Part shown: in pieces, positions 37,681-41,251 of the stretch
Layout of the letters: each line of letters starts with the position of its first letter
Numbering within the stretch: the stretch's first letter is position 1
Assembly: GCA_027023805.1 (NCBI GenBank)
Contig: JALVUF010000020.1
Span: forward strand, 1-41,251
Direction of reading: 5' to 3'
Origin: Helicobacteraceae bacterium
GTDB taxonomy: Bacteria > Campylobacterota > Campylobacteria > Campylobacterales > Sulfurimonadaceae
Length of the DNA stretch: 41,251 nucleotides
The notes under the pieces: model-generated
Databases searched by the model: none
Seen by the model: only the letters and a program-made list of their open reading frames with translations
Told to the model about the DNA's origin: nothing
Position numbers and translations under genes: made by a program

Positions 37681-37724
37681 CTCGTCTCTCCATTATAGAT
37701 TATCTATGCAATATATTATTTAAA

Positions 37725-37740
37725 AGCAAATACAGTTCCA
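37725..37740 (-). promoter_or_regulatory. Sigma-54 promoter of flgL
   Basis: The minus strand reads TGGAACTGTATTTGCT, matching the sigma-54 consensus (TGGCAC-N5-TTGC) with one change. The invariant GG and GC are exactly ten bases apart. The GC lies about 46 bp before the start codon. Middle and late flagellar genes of Campylobacterota commonly use sigma-54, and rpoN lies 2 kb away. Confidence 0.85.
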
Positions 37741-37792
37741 TTTGCAACTTTTATATAAGTATCGTCTAAAAATTGTTTTTATAAAATCAAAC

Positions 37793-37798
37793 TATACT
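37793..37798 (+). promoter_or_regulatory. Candidate -10 element of tRNA-Leu
   Basis: TATACT lies 60 bp before the tRNA 5' end, in an A/T-rich stretch without a convincing -35. The leader would be removed by RNase P. Confidence 0.35.
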
Positions 37799-37857
37799 TT
37801 ACGCTGTTTTTAAGCAACAAATGTGTATCATTGCACTCTTATTTAACTTCAACAGAT

Positions 37858-37940
37858 GCCACCGTGGTGAAATTGGTAGACACGCCGGATTCAAAATCCG
37901 GTTCTTCGGAGTGCCGGTTCGATTCCGGCCGGTGGTACCA
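37858..37940 (+). tRNA. tRNA-Leu (anticodon CAA)
   Basis: This folds as a class II tRNA. The acceptor is GCCACCG with CGGTGGT (a G-U at the first pair), then the discriminator A and an encoded CCA at 37938-37940. The D arm contains AATTGGTAGAC. The anticodon stem CCGGA/TCCGG holds the loop TTCAAAA, so the anticodon is CAA. A long variable arm (TTCTTCGGAG) follows, then GCCGGTTCGATTCCGGC as the T arm. It reads UUG leucine codons. Confidence 0.96.
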
Positions 37941-37956
37941 CCAAAACATAAAAAAC

Positions 37957-37970
37957 ATCTTAATTAAGAT
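37957..37970 (-). terminator. Weak A/T-rich hairpin at the end of the bestrophin-like gene
   Basis: ATCTTAATTAAGAT is a 14-bp perfect palindrome overlapping the stop codon. On the minus strand it is followed by GTTTTTTATGTTTT, so it could end that transcript just before the tRNA. Confidence 0.35.
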
Positions 37971-38844
37971 AAAAACCATTACTCTTTATGGGTTGCGGTA
38001 TCTCCGGCTCCTCTATCAAAGTAAGTAAATTTATCTCTATATTTCGGCTGATTGAGTACATTGGTACATCCGGCGGCAAACCCTCAAAAGGGTTTTGAAG
38101 ATGTTTTGCAGTCGCTTCAAGTAAAAAAAATGGCACCGCAATGAAAATAAGCATAAATATCTCCCAATGATGCTTAAGATTTGCCAACGAAAGTGAAAGA
38201 AACGCCAAAAAAATATAAATAGATGCATGAAGTACAAGTTGATATTCCATAGGAAATCTTGTATTTTTAATACGCTCCAGTTTTCCCATATGTGCCACCA
38301 ATCTTGTAAGTGTTGAATCAATTTGTATTTGTTCGTACGTATTTAGAGATGTAAATTCTTTAAGTTCTGCTTGTATCTTATTGTAAATCCAAAGAGGCTT
38401 ATGCTGCGCATTAGCAAAAGATTTTTTATCTTTATTGTTTAGATATTTTAGAGATTTACCGTCAATATCATTTTTTCTAAGCATCGATACAACTGCATAA
38501 TTCCAAACAATCTGCAGTTTTATTATCTTTTTATATTTGGCTGTATCAGCCTCAGTTGTAAAGCGTTTGAGCTGTAGAGCTAGTGAGCGGGAATCATTTA
38601 CTATAGCACCCCAGATTTTTCTACCCTCCCACCATCTATCATAAGATTGAGCCAGGTTAAAAGAGAGTATTAACGAAATAGCCGTTCCTGAAAAAGCGGA
38701 GATAGAGATAGGCATAAACATAGTAAAATAGTTTGTGTAGTGATGCGACAAAAATAAGATAGTTGTAAAAATTGAAAGCATGATAAAATCTTTATATGTT
38801 GATTTTATACCATAAAAAAGTGTATATTTTTTATTAATTAACAA
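37960..38844 (-). CDS. Bestrophin-like anion channel family protein
   Basis: This 294-residue inner-membrane protein carries the bacterial bestrophin signature SFNLAQSYDRWWEGRKIWGA, followed by IVNDSRSLALQLKRF. Helix pairs lie near 20-65 and 205-250. The C-terminal half has FPMEYQLVLHASIYIFLAFL and NPFEGLPPDVPMYSISRNIE, the second also a family mark. Bacterial homologues are pentameric ion channels; selectivity cannot be read here. The start is TTG with an excellent AGGAGGA before it. It stands alone, with 109 bp separating it from the DUF2400 gene upstream. Confidence 0.9.
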   Translation of the reverse strand: MLINKKYTLFYGIKSTYKDFIMLSIFTTILFLSHHYTNYFTMFMPISISAFSGTAISLILSFNLAQSYDRWWEGRKIWGAIVNDSRSLALQLKRFTTEADTAKYKKIIKLQIVWNYAVVSMLRKNDIDGKSLKYLNNKDKKSFANAQHKPLWIYNKIQAELKEFTSLNTYEQIQIDSTLTRLVAHMGKLERIKNTRFPMEYQLVLHASIYIFLAFLSLSLANLKHHWEIFMLIFIAVPFFLLEATAKHLQNPFEGLPPDVPMYSISRNIEINLLTLIEEPEIPQPIKSNGFYLN

Positions 38845-38953
38845 ACGTATCCTCCTACTAACCCTAAAATTTACACTTAATTATACTGAATTTAATAGAC
38901 ATGTTGGAAATTTATACCAATCTCGGCTAAAAGGATGAATATATATAGCATTA

Positions 38954-39727
38954 TTACAATATCTTCTTCTGCCCTATCCTATATAGCGCAAAATCATACT
39001 TTAACGGATCTTTTTCATCAAACTCTTTCAGCTTACATGTAAGCTGGATGGCTGATTCTAAATCATATGTTTTTCTACTTAGCAGTCCCAGTTTTTTTGA
39101 GACATTAAATGTATGCGTATCAAGCGGCATGATAAGATCAGATTTATCAACTTTACTCCACAATCCCATATCTATGTTATCACTTCTTACCATCCAGCGA
39201 AGATACATCATCCATCTCTTTAATGCACCTGCGCCTTTTGTTTTTGCAGGCACCCTGCCAAGTAAAAAGCCATACCCTCTTGATGAATGCTCACAAAGTC
39301 CATACATGGTTTGTAGCACTTCAGAGATACCTTCTAAAATATTACGGTTTTTTTTGTAACCTTGCGCAAATAAATCCTCAATACTTGAGATATCCTTTAG
39401 CCGCTTAAGAGCAATAAACAAACATGTAATGTCCTGTGAATTTTGAAATCTGTAGTAATAATAGTTTAGCTCTTTTTGTATAATATCATCCTCGGCATCT
39501 AAAAGTGCAAAATCAAGAGAATCCAAAAACTTGACTATCTGCTTGACATTGCCGTATGCAAACAAAGCGCATATCAGCGAAATGGTTTCATCTTTATATT
39601 TGCGTGCTACGATAATAGGATCAAGTCTATCTCTTGAGACTTCTGTGGTTTTGTTTCGTTTTACAACTTCTGTGTCAAGTCTTTTTTTTAATTCAGACAT
39701 TGAGTTGATATAGTTTTTTTCTTTCAT
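38954..39727 (-). CDS. DUF2400 (TIGR02757) family protein
   Basis: This 257-residue protein belongs to a conserved family of unknown function, distantly like HhH-GPD DNA glycosylases. Family marks are DPIIVARKYKDETISLICALFAYGNVK near the N-terminus (read as DPI...DETISLICALFAYGNV), KTKGAGALKRWMMYLRWMVR, and MPLDTHTFNVSKKLGLLSRK, with a Cys/Asp-rich end ending YRIGQK. I chose the ATG at 39727 because AGGATC precedes it at good spacing. It then overlaps the rpoN end by 35 bp. The ATG at 39700 is possible too. No catalytic role is claimed. Confidence 0.82.
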   Translation of the reverse strand: MKEKNYINSMSELKKRLDTEVVKRNKTTEVSRDRLDPIIVARKYKDETISLICALFAYGNVKQIVKFLDSLDFALLDAEDDIIQKELNYYYYRFQNSQDITCLFIALKRLKDISSIEDLFAQGYKKNRNILEGISEVLQTMYGLCEHSSRGYGFLLGRVPAKTKGAGALKRWMMYLRWMVRSDNIDMGLWSKVDKSDLIMPLDTHTFNVSKKLGLLSRKTYDLESAIQLTCKLKEFDEKDPLKYDFALYRIGQKKIL

Positions 39728-40964
39728 TTGATCCTGCGATGTTAAGTTGTGCTCTATATTTTGCAATCGTTCTTCTAACCATTGTAACTTTAAACTTTTC
39801 TTCGATTAGTTTTAATAATTTCATATCGCTCAGGGGCTTATCTCTTGATTCATTTTTAACTAGCAAAACAAGATACTCTTTTATAGCTGAATTTGAAACA
39901 TCATCACAAATAGCAGTTGTAAAAAAATCTTTCATAGCAAGCGTACCTCTGTTGCAGACGATATATTTGTTAGCAATTGCGCGCGAGATGGTTGATGGAT
40001 TGTGCCCAAGTTCATCTGCTAATGTTTTAAGCGTTAAAGGACGAATATCTCCGCCTGTAAAAAAATCATACTGATATTCTACAATCATCAGTCCTATTTT
40101 GTAAAGAGTAGCTTTTCTCATCTGCAGAGCATCCACAAGACTTTTTGCTTCTTTAATCTTTTGTGTGATAAAAGGGTGATCTACCTTATAAGACTCATCT
40201 ATATGTACAACAGGATAGTAACTATCATTTAGCTTTACTTCTATGCCGTCATCATCGTTAAAAAATATAAAAATATCCGGTATTATCTGTACTGAGTCTT
40301 CAAGATAATCTATCGCGGGAGGATTGTTTAGTCTCCCTATTGCTCTAACGGCTTCTTGAAAATAAGCTTGATCTTTATAAGTATGGATATTATCCATATT
40401 CTTTATCAATTTAACGGCAAGGCCGTAAACATTATCTGCAATATCTAAGGATTGAAGCTGAAATAAAAATGATTCTGTAATATTTTTCGCTCCGATACCC
40501 GTCGGCTCAAGGTATATAAACCGCTGTCTTATCTCTTCAAATTTTGTTAAATCGATATCATGGCGGATGCAAAAATCCTCTTCATCTGCATCATAGTATC
40601 CGTTTTCATTAAGATTTTCTACTATATACCTTGCAATTTTTTGTGAGATAGGAGTTGGAAACAAAGGAGCTTCAAGCTGTTCTTCTAAAACATCATATAA
40701 AGATTTTTTTTGAATTGTTAGAGCTTCGATCTGCTCCGTTCTGGAATTGGACACATTTGTAAAAAGAGGTTTTTTTGGCAGTTTGCCTTTAAAAGTATCT
40801 TCAAAACCTGATGACACCTCCACGACGGGATTTGACTGCACAAAAGGCTGTACAATCTCTTCAAGCTCACTTAAACCGGAATGCAAAATAGGCAGCCAGC
40901 TACGCAAAGTGTTCGATAATTTTACTTTGGTCTGAACGCTCTGTCTAGCTTTTAAAGCCGGCAT
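39693..40964 (-). CDS. rpoN: RNA polymerase sigma-54 factor RpoN
   Basis: This sigma factor reads GG-N10-GC promoters and needs an activator ATPase. The 423 residues include region I (about 1-50, rich in Leu and Gln as in SNTLRSWLPILHSGLSELEE), the core-binding part (LNENGYYDADEEDF, YLEPTGIGAKNITESFLFQL) and the DNA-binding part (IRPLTLKTLADELGHNPSTI). The RpoN box reads VRRTIAKYR (about 396-404), close to the consensus ARRTVAKYR. It lies 17 bp behind lptB. It probably drives flgL in this window. Confidence 0.96.
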   Translation of the reverse strand: MPALKARQSVQTKVKLSNTLRSWLPILHSGLSELEEIVQPFVQSNPVVEVSSGFEDTFKGKLPKKPLFTNVSNSRTEQIEALTIQKKSLYDVLEEQLEAPLFPTPISQKIARYIVENLNENGYYDADEEDFCIRHDIDLTKFEEIRQRFIYLEPTGIGAKNITESFLFQLQSLDIADNVYGLAVKLIKNMDNIHTYKDQAYFQEAVRAIGRLNNPPAIDYLEDSVQIIPDIFIFFNDDDGIEVKLNDSYYPVVHIDESYKVDHPFITQKIKEAKSLVDALQMRKATLYKIGLMIVEYQYDFFTGGDIRPLTLKTLADELGHNPSTISRAIANKYIVCNRGTLAMKDFFTTAICDDVSNSAIKEYLVLLVKNESRDKPLSDMKLLKLIEEKFKVTMVRRTIAKYRAQLNIAGSNERKKLYQLNV

Positions 40965-40981
40965 ATCATCTCCTTGAGTTT

Positions 40982-41251
40982 TTAAAATCTAAAATCTGCT
41001 CCTAGATAATGAGTTCTTACATCTTCATTGTGACTAATCTCCTTGCTTGTGCCACTAGCTAGTAGTGAACCTGATTTGATAACATATGCCCTATCACAAA
41101 CCGAGAGTGTTTCACGGACATTATGATCTGTTATTAAGACGCCTATATCATAGGAAACTAACTGTTTTATAACTGTTTGAATATCTAAAACAGCGATAGG
41201 ATCAACTCCTGCAAAAGGCTCATCAAGCAAAAGAAATTTTGGCTTATTTAC
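40982..41251 (-). CDS. lptB: LPS export ABC transporter ATP-binding protein LptB (C-terminal part)
   Basis: The gene enters from beyond the window end, so only about 89 residues are seen. They include Walker B and D-loop LLLDEPFAGVDPIAVLDIQ, the switch His in VLITDHNVRETLSVCDRAYV, and KSGSLLASGTSKEIS, followed by HYLGADFRF at the end. This is the LptB pattern rather than that of a general ABC ATPase. LptB powers lipopolysaccharide export with LptFG. It precedes rpoN, the usual arrangement in Campylobacterota and many proteobacteria. Confidence 0.92.
   Translation of the reverse strand, partial: VNKPKFLLLDEPFAGVDPIAVLDIQTVIKQLVSYDIGVLITDHNVRETLSVCDRAYVIKSGSLLASGTSKEISHNEDVRTHYLGADFRF

Noticed and set aside
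37831-38028. 65-codon plus-strand frame across the tRNA
   Set aside because: It reads through tRNA-Leu and the end of the bestrophin-like gene and has no support as a protein.

Overview
The window is a low-G+C (roughly one third), gene-dense stretch of a Campylobacterota (Epsilonproteobacteria) chromosome. The evidence is the four-subunit 2-oxoglutarate:acceptor oxidoreductase operon (oorDABC) behind mdh and sucCD, an ftsK/flgL pair, a very long FlgL (798 residues), an lptB-rpoN-DUF2400 cluster and lolA/secA/lolC-type neighbours, all familiar from Campylobacter, Helicobacter and Sulfurimonas-like genomes. I cannot fix the genus.

Layout. 1-745: the frameshifted end of a tyrosine recombinase faces the RNase P RNA gene (rnpB, minus strand). 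Next comes a regulatory region with four evenly spaced palindromic operators. 746-3760 (+): an overlapping three-gene unit of a TetR repressor, a polytopic membrane protein that may be a GT-C glycosyltransferase, and a polyprenyl-phosphate-type GT2 glycosyltransferase. 3781-14184 (-): a complete-looking Tad (Flp) pilus operon. In transcription order it holds prepilin peptidase, a small pseudopilin-like protein, an unrecognised 589-residue secreted protein, TadZ/CpaE, TadA, TadB, TadC, RcpC/CpaB, a TadE/F-like pseudopilin and an RcpA secretin. It is followed by a 59-residue Flp-like pilin gene with its own promoter. tadD, tadG and rcpB are not recognisable.

14335-21744 (-): a central-carbon operon mdh-fumC-sucC-sucD-oorD-oorA-oorB-oorC. 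It covers malate to fumarate and succinate/succinyl-CoA to 2-oxoglutarate, and could run in the oxidative or reductive direction. 21867-25911: mltG and an AsmA/YhdP-like gene, divergent with overlapping 5' ends. 25923-30340: a LolC/E-type permease and secA (-), divergent from lolA (+). 30386-32938: acnB. 33073-37680: ftsK and flgL, the latter with a clear sigma-54 promoter. 37858-37940: tRNA-Leu(CAA). 37960-41251 (-): a bestrophin-like channel, a DUF2400 protein, rpoN (sigma-54) and the end of lptB.

The main points for a second look are the Tad locus (a short pilin gene that is easy to miss, a secretin with an SH3-like C-terminal extension, a novel large secreted protein, and a prepilin peptidase without a normal start codon), the four-operator TetR region, the duplicated domain inside FlgL, and the integrase remnant against rnpB. 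No stretch longer than 300 bases lacks a gene or RNA. I saw no CRISPR array, insertion sequence or rRNA.
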